This document shows, piece after piece, positions 16,765-25,257 of a DNA stretch of 64,000 bases (the first letter of the stretch is position 1; every line of letters starts with the position of its first letter). The translations under genes and the position numbers were made by a program. Origin of the DNA: Rhodococcus globerulus NBRC 14531 (lineage in GTDB: Bacteria > Actinomycetota > Actinomycetes > Mycobacteriales > Mycobacteriaceae); contig NZ_BCWX01000003.1 of NCBI RefSeq assembly GCF_001894805.1, positions 372,001 through 436,000 of the forward strand, written 5' to 3'. Below the pieces are notes generated by a model. The model was given only the letters and a program-made list of their open reading frames with translations, was not told the DNA's origin and did not search any database.

Positions 16765-17418
16765 ATGGCACGTCAACAAGAGCGTGCGCGGCGTACCCGC
16801 GCCGCCCTGGTCGAAGCGGCTGCAATCGAGTTCGCCAAGCGCGGTTACGCCGCAGCGTCGGTGAATACGATCCTCGAAGGCTCCCGTGCCACCAAAGGCG
16901 CGATGTACTTCCATTTTCAATCGAAAGAAGAGTTGGCAAGAGCGATCTTGACCGCTGCGATGGAGATGTTCACGGACGTCACCGATCAGTGGTTGAAACG
17001 GACGGACCTTGATCCGTTTCAGCTTCTTCATGGCCTCGTGCTCGACATTGCCACGCTGTTTCGAACCAACGTGATCGTGCAGGCGGAGTTCAGGCTGATT
17101 ATCGAGCCGGAGTTCTATGCCGACGTGAAGTCGGGTGCCGGTCAGGTATGGGGACGCTCGGCATTCGAGTTCGCGACGCGCGCGAAGGCCGAAGGTTTGT
17201 TGCGTGAAGGCGTCGAGCCTGAGAAGTTCACGCGTGTCCTGGCCGCAAGCCTTGCCGGTCAGCGCTACATGGCGGATCTGACGTCGCAGAGTGGTGACCT
17301 TGCGCTCTGGTTCGAGGAAGCGCTCGAAGTAGTGCTCGAAGGGATGGCCAGCTCGGATTGGATCGAGAATTTTCATCGCGAGGGTTGGGCCACGGTCGAG
17401 TCCTACCTGCGGGAATAG
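16765..17418 (+). CDS. TetR-family regulator resembling gamma-butyrolactone receptors (ScbR/ArpA/GblR type)
   Basis: A 217-residue regulator. The N-terminus MARQQERARRTRAALVEAA, GYAAASVNTIL and especially TKGAMYFHFQSKEELA are the signature of Streptomyces butyrolactone receptors (TKGALYFHF-SKE-LA). The C-terminal half has conserved tryptophans (DQW, GQVW, DLALWFEEALEVVLEG), including the residue stretch that lines the ligand pocket in that family. Rhodococcus is known to carry such receptors and to make a butyrolactone signal; that is family knowledge. No AfsA-type synthase lies in this window. Start at ATG 16765 fits the family N-terminus, although the nearest purine-rich site (GAGAGG) is 13 nt away. 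Confidence 0.85.
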   Translation: MARQQERARRTRAALVEAAAIEFAKRGYAAASVNTILEGSRATKGAMYFHFQSKEELARAILTAAMEMFTDVTDQWLKRTDLDPFQLLHGLVLDIATLFRTNVIVQAEFRLIIEPEFYADVKSGAGQVWGRSAFEFATRAKAEGLLREGVEPEKFTRVLAASLAGQRYMADLTSQSGDLALWFEEALEVVLEGMASSDWIENFHREGWATVESYLRE

Positions 17419-17446
17419 GGTCATTTTTACTCGCTGACCTGGCGAT

Positions 17447-17476
17447 TTGAGTTTTTCCCGTGGTGTGTCCTAAGCT
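17447..17476 (+). promoter_or_regulatory. Predicted tRNA cluster promoter
   Basis: TTGAGT (17447-17452) and TAAGCT (17471-17476) spaced 18 bp, about 55 bp ahead of tRNA-Glu. Confidence 0.45.
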
Positions 17477-17531
17477 ATCCAAGCTCCCAACGGAATGCCG
17501 GAGGGGGTACTTGCTCGGAGTGATCCGGCGC

Positions 17532-17604
17532 GCCCCCTTCGTCTAGCGGCCTAGGACGCCGCCCTTTCAAGGCGGTAGCGCGGGTTCGAATCCCGTAGGG
17601 GGTA
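17532..17604 (+). tRNA. tRNA-Glu (anticodon TTC)
   Basis: Acceptor GCCCCCT / AGGGGGT, D-arm GTCTAGCGGCCTAGGAC, anticodon loop CTTTCAA, T-arm CGGGTTCGAATCCCG. CCA not encoded. First of three tRNAs. Confidence 0.97.
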
Positions 17605-17739
17605 CGTTTTGCGAAAGCGAAACGATGCAGTATGGTTTGACCCGCACGACACGCTTTGAGTTGCAGAAATACCCAGCTAGGACAGTGGTTTGGGAGCAGC
17701 GAGAAGATGTAGTACGGTTTCACAGCAAGGAAAAAGCAA

Positions 17740-17813
17740 GGCCCTGTGGCGCAGTTGGTTAGCGCGCCGCCCTGTCACGGCGGAGGTCGCGGGTTCGAGT
17801 CCCGTCAGGGTCG
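17740..17813 (+). tRNA. tRNA-Asp (anticodon GTC)
   Basis: Acceptor GGCCCTG / CAGGGTC, D-arm GCGCAGTTGGTTAGCGC, anticodon loop CTGTCAC, T-arm CGGGTTCGAGTCCCG. CCA not encoded. Confidence 0.97.
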
Positions 17814-17883
17814 CAAAGCATTGTTCTCAGCCAATCGGCTGAGGGCAATGCAGTGCGATAGGCATTCGGTTCGGGTGCCGTCC

Positions 17884-17960
17884 GGCCAGGTAGCTCAGTT
17901 GGTACGAGCGTCCGCCTGAAAAGCGGAAGGTCGCCGGTTCGATCCCGGCCCTGGCCACCA
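17884..17960 (+). tRNA. tRNA-Phe (anticodon GAA)
   Basis: Acceptor GGCCAGG / CCTGGCC, D-arm AGCTCAGTTGGTACGAGC, anticodon loop CTGAAAA, T-arm CCGGTTCGATCCCGG. CCA encoded at 17958-17960. Confidence 0.97.
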
Positions 17961-17974
17961 CAACTCGATAAATC

Positions 17975-18020
17975 AAGCTCCAGATTCTCGTTCTCGAAAC
18001 GACGAAGCTGGAGCTTTTTC
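17975..18020 (+). terminator. Terminator after the tRNA cluster
   Basis: AAGCTCCAG (17975-17983) / CTGGAGCTT (18008-18016) stem, then a T-rich tail. Confidence 0.85.
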
Positions 18021-18207
18021 TATTGCCCGATTCGATTCTTCAACTGGTCGGTCGGATTAGGTCGAATTCGGTACCGGTCAGCGGGAACGTGCCGTGCGTC
18101 ACTACTTGTCGAGCATCACTATTAGCCGCAGCGCCCATTCCAGGGCCGCGGGCGGTCCGGCATTCTTCGCGAAGTCCGGACCTCCTTCTCTGCGCAAGAA
18201 GGAAGTG

Positions 18208-19848
18208 ATGGTCGACGTGACTCACTCGAGGTCCCGACGCGTCGGGAAATTCAGCCGCACAGCGGTTGCATTGTTCGGAGCCGGCATTCTGCTCGCCGGC
18301 TGTGCAAGCAACAACGACGACGGCGGCACTACCGACGGTGACACCGGATCGGCGTCGATCGTCACCGGAATGATCAATGAACAAGGCGATGCGGGCACGC
18401 CGGTTGCAGGCGGCACCCTGACGTACGGTGTCCAGGTCCTCGCATCGTCGCTGGACCCGACCAAGGTTGCAGCACGCGGCGGTTCCGGCGGCGAAGCCCT
18501 GGCGGCGGTGTACGACGTTCTGGTGAGCTACGACACGGCGACCGGTGAATTCGAACCGAAGTTGGCCAAGTCACTCGAAACCAACGACGACGGCAAGACC
18601 TGGACCTTGAAGCTGCGCGACGGCGTGAAGTTCAGTGACGGAACCGCACTCGACGCTAACGCTGTCATCGCGAGCATCAATCGGTACAACGCGGGTAAGG
18701 GCAACGGCGCAGAGCTGTGGGTCGCATCGGTCGCTTCGATGGAAGCCTCGGACGCGGCTACCGTTGTATTCAACCTGAACACGCCGTGGATGCGTTTTCC
18801 CTCGATGCTGGCACTCGGCCATGGAATGATCGTCGCCCCCAGCTCACAACAGGGTGACAAGTTCACCGCCGTTGGCGCCGGACCGTTCACCGAAGGCGTG
18901 TTCAGCCCGAGCGTCGAACGAATCTTCAAGGCCAACCCCGCCTACTACGGCGGTGCTCCCAAGCTCGAGCAGCTTCGCATGGTTGCGCTGAACGGCCCGC
19001 AGGCCAATCTCGAATCGCTGAACAGTGGTCAGCTGGACGTGGCTTACATTCGCGGTCTGACGTCGGCGATCAACTCCGCCAAGTCCGCCGGCTACCCCGG
19101 TTACATCGATGTCCTCAATGCCGGCAGTGCTGAGATCATCAACAACCGCGAGGGCCGGCCGGGTTCGGATGTTCGCGTCCGCCAGGCTATCGGTTACGCA
19201 CTGGAGCCAGAGCTGATCGATCAGCGCGCGGAGAACGGTGAAGGGCTTCCGGGTTCGGAGCTGTTCGGAACGACGTCACAGTGGCACGTCGACACCCCGG
19301 GTATCGCGTACGACCCCGCCAAGGCCAAGGAACTCCTGAGCCAAGCCAAGGCCGACGGATACAACGGCACGCTCAACTACATCGTGCTCAGCGAGCCGAA
19401 GGACCATGCGATCGGTTTGGCTGTGCAGTCTCTGCTTCAGGCCGTCGGGTTCGAGGTGAACCTGATTCTTGCGAACAATGCCGGCGACATCGTTCAGAAC
19501 GTCTACGTCAAGAACGATTTCGACCTCGCTCACGCCGGTATCGGTCTGTACGAGTCGATTCCCGACCTTGGTCTGTACTCGACCACCAACAGCACCTCGA
19601 AGTCCAACACTGCGGGTTACGCCAACCCCGCTATGGATCAGTTGATCGCTGATCTGCAGCAGGCGAAGGACAACGCGTCGGCGCTTGCCGTGATCAGCAA
19701 GATCCAGACCCTGTGGAACGAGACGGTTCCGTCGGCACCGGTCGGTGGATTGGCTTCTTTCTGGGCTTGGCAGAAGAACGTGCACGGTGTGGTTCCGACT
19801 GCAACCGGCATCATGCTGTTCGATCAGGCATGGATGGGCGCGAAGTAG
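18208..19848 (+). CDS. ABC transporter solute-binding lipoprotein, family 5 (peptide/nickel type)
   Basis: Extracytoplasmic binding protein of about 546 residues. Arg-rich N-terminus, hydrophobic signal AVALFGAGILLAGC with lipobox LLAG-C near residue 31, then a Gly/Asp/Thr-rich linker and GGTLTYGVQVLASSLDP, the start of the family-5 fold. LKLRDGVKFSDGTALDANAV (split signature W-x-L-x-L-R-x-G-V-x-F-x-D-G) and DVRVRQAIGYAL are further signatures. ATG 18208 follows AAGAAGGA; upstream in-frame codons lack a site. No permease or ATPase genes lie beside it, so its transporter partners are elsewhere. A strong terminator closes it as a single-gene unit. The ligand is unknown. Confidence 0.92.
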   Translation: MVDVTHSRSRRVGKFSRTAVALFGAGILLAGCASNNDDGGTTDGDTGSASIVTGMINEQGDAGTPVAGGTLTYGVQVLASSLDPTKVAARGGSGGEALAAVYDVLVSYDTATGEFEPKLAKSLETNDDGKTWTLKLRDGVKFSDGTALDANAVIASINRYNAGKGNGAELWVASVASMEASDAATVVFNLNTPWMRFPSMLALGHGMIVAPSSQQGDKFTAVGAGPFTEGVFSPSVERIFKANPAYYGGAPKLEQLRMVALNGPQANLESLNSGQLDVAYIRGLTSAINSAKSAGYPGYIDVLNAGSAEIINNREGRPGSDVRVRQAIGYALEPELIDQRAENGEGLPGSELFGTTSQWHVDTPGIAYDPAKAKELLSQAKADGYNGTLNYIVLSEPKDHAIGLAVQSLLQAVGFEVNLILANNAGDIVQNVYVKNDFDLAHAGIGLYESIPDLGLYSTTNSTSKSNTAGYANPAMDQLIADLQQAKDNASALAVISKIQTLWNETVPSAPVGGLASFWAWQKNVHGVVPTATGIMLFDQAWMGAK

Positions 19849-19865
19849 CGTCCCAGCGCACACCG

Positions 19866-19900
19866 AGAGCCCCGTCCGACGCGAGTCGGGCGGGGCTCTT
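19866..19900 (+). terminator. Terminator of the binding-protein gene
   Basis: AGAGCCCCGTCCGAC pairs with GTCGGGCGGGGCTCT (one G-T pair), 15-bp stem and 4-nt loop, then TT. Confidence 0.88.
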
Positions 19901-20103
19901 TGGTGTCGCACCCCAAGTGTCGCATCAGGGTTTTCTGCGTAGGTGAAGGAGTAACGCCGGATTTACACGAGAGCAATGCCGCCGACCAATTCGATCTGGA
20001 AACTGTGTGTAGTCGCAGACGCTGATCTGCGGCCGACCCGCCCGCTCAGGTTCTGACGCGGTGACGATCCTGTGGTTCGCAGCCGCAGGAACAGGGTGAC
20101 GGC

Positions 20104-20122
20104 CCGCGCAACTGTTGCGCGG
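20104..20122. promoter_or_regulatory. Perfect 19-bp palindrome ahead of the deaminase-permease pair
   Basis: CCGCGCAAC-T-GTTGCGCGG, 9-bp arms around a single base, 46 bp before the ATG at 20169. Suits a repressor operator more than an RNA hairpin because there is no loop. Confidence 0.6.
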
Positions 20123-20168
20123 TTCGTTGCGCCCTGTCTACGTCCCGAGAGAAGAGCGGTGCGAATCG

Positions 20169-21533
20169 ATGTCGCCACACATTCATGTAGATCTTCTGAT
20201 CACTCACGCGTATCTGTACATTGACCGCAATACCGAACTGGCAGACGGCTGGTTGGCGGTTGTGGATGGACGCGTTCATTCCTTCGGTCCTACTGGATCA
20301 GCCGAGCCCAGCGCAGATCGGAAGATAAATGCCGCAGGATGTTTGGTCACTCCAGGCTTGGTCAACGCACACCACCACATGTATCAGAACCTCACGAGGT
20401 CCTTCGCGCCTGCGGTGAACGGCACTCTGTTCGAGTGGCTGACAACTCTGTATCCCATCTGGTCGAAACTCGAACCGGAAGCAGTACACGCGTCGACTTA
20501 TGTGGCGATGGCGGAGCTTCTCCTGGGAGGCTGCACGACGTCGATGGATCACATGTATGTCCATCCGAGACCAGAGTTGATCGACGCACAAATTCAGGCG
20601 GCCACCCAACTCGGATTCAGGTTCCTTGCAACTCGAGGTTCGATGACCCGCTCTACTGTGGACGGCGGACTTCCTCCGAAATCTGTTGTTCAGGACAAAG
20701 ATACGATTCTCGCCGACAGCGTGAGACTGATCGAGAAGTATCACGATCCTAATCCAGGTGCGCTGACTCGCGTAGCTCTAGCTCCCTGCTCACCATTTTC
20801 GGTGACAGAAGAACTGATGCGTGAGAGCGCAGAACTGGCCGAGGCGTACGACGTCCGCCTGCACAGTCATCTCGCCGAGGACATGGACGAGCATGCGTAT
20901 TGCCTTCAGACATACGGGTGTACTCCGGTCGAATATCTCGAACGAACAGGATGGGCCGGATCACGTACGTGGGTAGCGCATTTCATCTATCCGAGTTCAT
21001 CCGAGCAGCTTCGTCTGGCTGCAGCCGGAGTCAGCGCGGTCCAGTGCCCCAGTTCCAACATGATGATCGGTGGTGGCAGTGCCGATGCGTCGTTGTTGCG
21101 CGGCATCGGTATGCAGGTCGGACTCGGATGTGATGGATCGGCGTCCACTGATCACGGGTCGATGTGGCTCGAATCGCGAACTGCGTTGTTGCTCGGTCGG
21201 TTCAGGAATGGGCCGGCATCGATGACTGCGCGCGATGTCCTGGACATGGCAACGCGAGGTAGTGCCACCTGCCTGGGGTGGGATGACGAGATCGGCCACT
21301 TGCGCGTCGGCGCCTGCGCGGATCTTGTTGTGTGGGAAGCAGAGCCGTTGGCTTTGGCGGGTGCGCTGACAGATCCCGTCGAAGCCTGGCTTCGGTGTGG
21401 ACCTGCGCGAGCAGGTACGACGGTCGTCGCAGGCAAGGTCCTGGTCGACGGTGGGCAATTGTGCGATTCGGCTGTGGCCGGCGTTTTACGAACGCACGAC
21501 ACTCATGCACGCCGGATGCAGTCGCTTCTCTGA
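20169..21533 (+). CDS. Amidohydrolase-superfamily deaminase (8-oxoguanine / guanine / hydroxyatrazine type)
   Basis: Cytosolic metal-dependent hydrolase of 454 residues. It has the TPGLVNAHHHMYQNLTR segment (HxH metal ligands, near residue 62), LHSHLAED (third histidine), WVAHFIYP (fourth histidine) and GLGCDGSASTDH (catalytic aspartate). This arrangement and the QNLTR/SFAP context are those of the AtzB/TrzN/8-oxoguanine deaminase branch that deaminates ring amino groups. It is followed 64 bp later by an NCS2 purine/xanthine-type permease, which favours a purine substrate. ATG 20169 is used; an upstream in-frame start would begin inside a palindrome. Exact substrate is inferred. Confidence 0.88.
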   Translation: MSPHIHVDLLITHAYLYIDRNTELADGWLAVVDGRVHSFGPTGSAEPSADRKINAAGCLVTPGLVNAHHHMYQNLTRSFAPAVNGTLFEWLTTLYPIWSKLEPEAVHASTYVAMAELLLGGCTTSMDHMYVHPRPELIDAQIQAATQLGFRFLATRGSMTRSTVDGGLPPKSVVQDKDTILADSVRLIEKYHDPNPGALTRVALAPCSPFSVTEELMRESAELAEAYDVRLHSHLAEDMDEHAYCLQTYGCTPVEYLERTGWAGSRTWVAHFIYPSSSEQLRLAAAGVSAVQCPSSNMMIGGGSADASLLRGIGMQVGLGCDGSASTDHGSMWLESRTALLLGRFRNGPASMTARDVLDMATRGSATCLGWDDEIGHLRVGACADLVVWEAEPLALAGALTDPVEAWLRCGPARAGTTVVAGKVLVDGGQLCDSAVAGVLRTHDTHARRMQSLL

Positions 21534-21597
21534 AACGACAGCTTTTCCTTCACTTTTCAGTCCTCCACACGAAACCTGACTCGAATCGAGATCACCC

Positions 21598-22968
21598 ATG
21601 TCTTTGTCACATGAAAGTACGGACGGCAACCTGTCAGTCGAGGGTGCCGATCAGAATCTCACGATCGATACCGAACAATCGATTCCCTTGCCGAGGAAGG
21701 TCGCTTTAGGCGCGCAGCAGTTGCTCGTCTCGAACGTCTGGCTCGATCCGCTGTTCATCGGTAGTGCAGCAGGTCTCGGAGCTGCTCTGTCCACCAATCT
21801 CCTGACGGCGACGCTCCTGGCGGCTGGAGTTGCAACGCTCCTGCAGACCACCAAGCTGGTCAAACTACCTGTGGTGGAGGGGCCGTCGTCGGCTTTCTCT
21901 CCGTTGGCGATCGCATATGCGAAGGCGGGTTCCCTCGCCGCCGCGGGTACCGGTTTGTTGATCGGCGCCGCAATTGTTCTGTTGGCTGCTGCTACAGGCG
22001 TTCTCGGGAAGATTCGCAGAGTATTGAGTTCCGCTGTCACGGGGACAATCATTCTGCTGGTAGGGCTGTCGTTGGCCGGGTTCACTATCCAGGAATTCTT
22101 CGGTATGCCAGGCACCGAGAACTTTGCTACGCCCTCGACGATTCTCATCGCTACCGTGACCACCGCTGTTGTCGTTCTTGGCGGAATGTTCACCGGCAAA
22201 TTTCGCTCATTCTGCTTTCTGATCGCACTTGTCGTGGGAAACCTCCTCGCGTTCGCGTTGGGGCGTCTCGACTTCTCCGGTGTGTCGGCGGCACCGTGGC
22301 TTCGATTCCCGACGCTACTGCCGTACGGATCGTTGACCTTTGATCTCGGCATCACCGTGACCATGTGCATCGTGTTCTTCGTGGCCGTCGTCGAGGCGAT
22401 AGGGATCTACGAAGCAACAGCGCGTCTGACGCGACTCCCTCTGACGGCCCGACAGATCAACGCGGGTGTGGCGGGCGAGGCAGGAGGCTCGATGTTGTCG
22501 GCTCTGTTCGGCGGGTTCGGTACGACCGCGTACGCCCAGAATCTTGGTGTCGTTCGGATTACCGGCATCGGAAGCAGATTTGTGGTCCGTGTTGCCGCGT
22601 TGATGATGATCGCACTCGCGATGTTTCCCAAAGTCGCGGCAGTTCTGGTCACGACGCCGGCGCCGGTCATCGGTGGACTCTTCCTACCCGCGGCCGCGAC
22701 GGTCGTCATTACCGGGGCGCAGGCAGCGTTTCGTGATCGTGGTAACTCGACGCACAATCTGATTGCCCCGCTCGCGCTGATGGCAGGACTCGGAGTGCCG
22801 GCGCTCACCGGGTCGCTTGTCGGGGTGTGGCCGGAACTCGTAGTGCAGTTAGCGACTCAGGGCATCGTTGTCGGCGCCGTCGTTGCAATCGTGCTCGAGT
22901 GTCTCTTTGTCGTCATTCCGAATGCGCTAGCTCGACGAGGTAACCGGAAAAGTAAGAGCACACTGTGA
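21598..22968 (+). CDS. NCS2-family nucleobase (xanthine/uric acid/uracil) permease
   Basis: Inner-membrane proton-coupled nucleobase transporter, 456 residues, about 12-14 helices. Signatures: an early ALGAQQLLVSNVWLDPLFIG segment, PVVEGPSSAFSPL, the central acidic motif FFVAVVEAIGIYEATA, and the NCS2 hallmark GGFGTTAYAQNLGVVRITG (about residues 303-321). The A-Y-A-Q-N form is shared by purine and uracil members. It follows the deaminase on the same strand and is probably co-transcribed, feeding it a purine base. Substrate class inferred from context. Confidence 0.92.
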   Translation: MSLSHESTDGNLSVEGADQNLTIDTEQSIPLPRKVALGAQQLLVSNVWLDPLFIGSAAGLGAALSTNLLTATLLAAGVATLLQTTKLVKLPVVEGPSSAFSPLAIAYAKAGSLAAAGTGLLIGAAIVLLAAATGVLGKIRRVLSSAVTGTIILLVGLSLAGFTIQEFFGMPGTENFATPSTILIATVTTAVVVLGGMFTGKFRSFCFLIALVVGNLLAFALGRLDFSGVSAAPWLRFPTLLPYGSLTFDLGITVTMCIVFFVAVVEAIGIYEATARLTRLPLTARQINAGVAGEAGGSMLSALFGGFGTTAYAQNLGVVRITGIGSRFVVRVAALMMIALAMFPKVAAVLVTTPAPVIGGLFLPAAATVVITGAQAAFRDRGNSTHNLIAPLALMAGLGVPALTGSLVGVWPELVVQLATQGIVVGAVVAIVLECLFVVIPNALARRGNRKSKSTL

Positions 22969-22997
22969 TAACGGTGTGGCCTGTGAGACCAGTGTTA

Positions 22998-23019
22998 CCC
23001 ACGAGTTAGAAGTCGTGGG
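22998..23019 (+). promoter_or_regulatory. Hairpin just upstream of the FtsW-like gene
   Basis: CCCACGA-N8-TCGTGGG, perfect 7-bp arms, 12 bp before the GTG start. Either a weak terminator of the permease gene or a leader hairpin of the next gene; no T-run follows. Confidence 0.45.
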
Positions 23020-23030
23020 ACGATACTGGT

Positions 23031-24545
23031 GTGGTGACCGATCGGAGCGATGGCAAAGGGAAGCGTCGTGGGAGCAGCGAATCAGCTAACTCGCGCAGCT
23101 CCTCGGATAAAGCTGGCCGCGAGTCGATGAAGTTCCGCGCCCGCGCCACGACGTGGACCAGTCGGCCGTTGTCCGACTTCCACATGATCGTCGGCTTGGT
23201 CGTCCTGATCGTGGCTTTCGGTTTGCTGATGGTGCTGTCGTCGTCGAGCGTCGAATCGTATGTCCTGTCCGGTACGTCGTACGCGCGGTTCTGGCCGCAG
23301 TGCATGTTTGCCGCCATCGGTCTGGTCCTGTTTGTGGCCGTCGTGCGAGTTCCGACCGAGCTGATGCGCAAATATTCGCCCTGGCTTCTGATCTTCTGCC
23401 TGATACTGCTTGTGCTGGTCCTTATTCCGGGAATCGGTTCGGAACAAATGGGTGCGCGTAGCTGGTTTGTTGTCGCTGGAATTTCATTCCAGCCGTCGGA
23501 ACTTGCGAAGCTGGCCCTTGCAATTTGGTCGGCAGCGACGGTGGCGTCGTTCCTCAACGCACGTATCGACGTCAACCGGGCTCTGCCGGTCATCGGTGGC
23601 ACGACGCTTCTCGTCCTGATTCTTGTCGTGTTGGAGAAGGACCTCGGCACCACGATCACTATCGGCATCATCTTCATGTCGGTGCTGTGGTTCGGGCTGT
23701 TCCGGTTGCGAACGTTTGTCATGTTGACCGTGGGGTCCGGGGTGGCGTTCCTTGTCCTAGCGCTTACTGCCGGCTACCGCTCGGATCGAATCAAGGCCTA
23801 TCTCAATCCGGACCTGGATCCGCAGGGACTGAATTTTCAGAGCACTCAGGCAAAATATGCGTTGGCGAACGGCGGTATCTTCGGTCGTGGACTCGGGCAG
23901 TCCGACGCGAAGTGGAGTTATCTTCCGCAGGCACACAACGACTTCATCTTCGCGGTTATCGGGGAAGAACTCGGCCTGATCGGTGCGCTCATCGTGGTGG
24001 CGCTCTTTGCTGCTGTCCTCGTTGTCGGGCTGAGGATCGCCAAGCGGTCCACAGATCCCTTCCTCAAGGTCATGACGGCAACTGCGACGACGTTGATCGT
24101 GATGCAGGCCTTCATCAACATCGCGTACGTGGTCGGGCTCATTCCCGTCACCGGGTTGCAGCTGCCGCTCATTTCGGCCGGCGGTACGTCGATGATCACG
24201 ACACTGCTGATGTTCGGGCTGATCGCGCACGCTGCGTTCCGTGAGCCGGAGGCGGTCGCGTCGCTCGAAAGCGCAAGCCGTGGCTGGGTGCCCTTCGTGT
24301 TCGGCAAACCTCGATTCGGTGAAGCCAAGAAGCCGAAGAAGGCGCCGCAGGGTCGAGTGCGCGAACGCCCGCAGCAGCAACGTCGAGGAGAGCAAGCGCG
24401 CCGATCCCCACAGCAAGAACGCAGGCGGCCGGCGCAGCCGGAACCACGCCGGAGCAGTCAACCCGATCGACGACGTTCCGTCCGACGTGACGGTGACGAC
24501 GATCGTCAGTATCGCGGCGGCACCCGTCCCCGGCGCGCTTCCTGA
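23031..24545 (+). CDS. ftsW: FtsW/RodA-family SEDS peptidoglycan glycosyltransferase
   Basis: Polytopic membrane polymerase of lipid II, 504 residues with ten hydrophobic segments. SEDS signatures: GARSWFVVAGISFQPSELAKLAL (W-F-x-F-Q-P-S-E), VLEKDLGTTITIG, the extracellular AKYALANGGIFGRGLGQS...LPQAHNDFIFAVIGEELG, and GLIPVTGLQLPLISAGGTSM. The N-terminus is Ser/Arg-rich; the C-terminal tail of about 100 residues is extremely rich in R, Q and P. GTG 23031 or GTG 23034 is the start. No dcw-cluster neighbours, so this is probably an additional copy to the division-cluster FtsW. FtsW-like rather than RodA-like is suggested by the signatures and the extended tails. Confidence 0.9.
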   Translation: MVTDRSDGKGKRRGSSESANSRSSSDKAGRESMKFRARATTWTSRPLSDFHMIVGLVVLIVAFGLLMVLSSSSVESYVLSGTSYARFWPQCMFAAIGLVLFVAVVRVPTELMRKYSPWLLIFCLILLVLVLIPGIGSEQMGARSWFVVAGISFQPSELAKLALAIWSAATVASFLNARIDVNRALPVIGGTTLLVLILVVLEKDLGTTITIGIIFMSVLWFGLFRLRTFVMLTVGSGVAFLVLALTAGYRSDRIKAYLNPDLDPQGLNFQSTQAKYALANGGIFGRGLGQSDAKWSYLPQAHNDFIFAVIGEELGLIGALIVVALFAAVLVVGLRIAKRSTDPFLKVMTATATTLIVMQAFINIAYVVGLIPVTGLQLPLISAGGTSMITTLLMFGLIAHAAFREPEAVASLESASRGWVPFVFGKPRFGEAKKPKKAPQGRVRERPQQQRRGEQARRSPQQERRRPAQPEPRRSSQPDRRRSVRRDGDDDRQYRGGTRPRRAS

Positions 24546-24620
24546 TTACCGTCGGGCGTCGGGATCCCCGGTAGGCGACTACATTGGAATCTGAAATCGG
24601 CGTCGGAGAAGGTTGTGGGC

Positions 24621-25253
24621 ATGGCAGGTGGCGATAAGCTGGATCAGTCTGTGGTGGAACGAAGCTCGGTGATCGGGCGTCGTACGACGCCGTCGCAGCG
24701 AGCACGTTTCCATCGGATTGTCGACGCTGCAATGGAATCCGCGTCCGAGGGTGGGTATGACGCGGTCCAGATGAGGTCGGTTGCAGAGCGGGCCGGCGTG
24801 GCGATCGGGACGGTGTATCGGTACTTCCCGTCGAAGAATCACATGCTGGTCGTGGCGTTGGTATGGATGTTCGAGGGTCTGCGCGACAGGTTTCACGACT
24901 ACGAAATCCCAGGGGAAACTCCGTCGGATCGAATTCTGTTCGTATTGAGGAAGAACACGGAAATCCTCGAGACCGATCATCCTCGTTACGAGGCGCTGGT
25001 TCGCGCGTACATGTTTGCGGACGCGTCGGCGACCCCGGAACTCAACGCACTGGGTGACGTCGTAACGGAGATGTTCGCGAAGTCGATCGGTGTCGAGGAG
25101 ATTTCCGAGCAGCAGATGGATGCGGTGAAGGTCATCAACGACGTCTGGATGTCTTCTCTCGTGTCTTGGGTCGCCGGCCGGATGACCAGCGATCAGGTGA
25201 TGGCGCACTTGGAACTTGCCGTGCGCTTGGTGTTTCGTAAGTTGGGCGGGTAG
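24621..25253 (+). CDS. TetR-family regulator (KstR-like)
   Basis: A 210-residue regulator. The HTH (RIVDAAMESASEGGYDAVQMRSVAERAGVAIGTVYRYFPSKNHML) is very like that of KstR, the cholesterol-catabolism repressor, and the C-terminal part with VMAHLELAVRLVFRKLGG resembles the same subfamily. It is probably a paralogue and not KstR itself, because the N-terminal extension and context differ. ATG 24621 has GGAGAAGG 8 nt upstream; a GTG two codons earlier is too close. The gene is convergent with the SDR gene (stops 4 bp apart); no divergent target is visible. Confidence 0.9.
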   Translation: MAGGDKLDQSVVERSSVIGRRTTPSQRARFHRIVDAAMESASEGGYDAVQMRSVAERAGVAIGTVYRYFPSKNHMLVVALVWMFEGLRDRFHDYEIPGETPSDRILFVLRKNTEILETDHPRYEALVRAYMFADASATPELNALGDVVTEMFAKSIGVEEISEQQMDAVKVINDVWMSSLVSWVAGRMTSDQVMAHLELAVRLVFRKLGG

Positions 25254-25257
25254 CCCG

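Larger units (their letters stand above)
19849..20168. other. 320-bp leader region with terminator and three inverted repeats
   Basis: No gene. Apart from the binding-protein terminator it holds CGCAGA-N6-TCTGCG (20014-20031), TCCTGTGG-N7-CCGCAGGA (20068-20090, one G-T pair) and CCGCGCAAC-T-GTTGCGCGG (20104-20122), all upstream of the deaminase gene. Confidence 0.75.
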
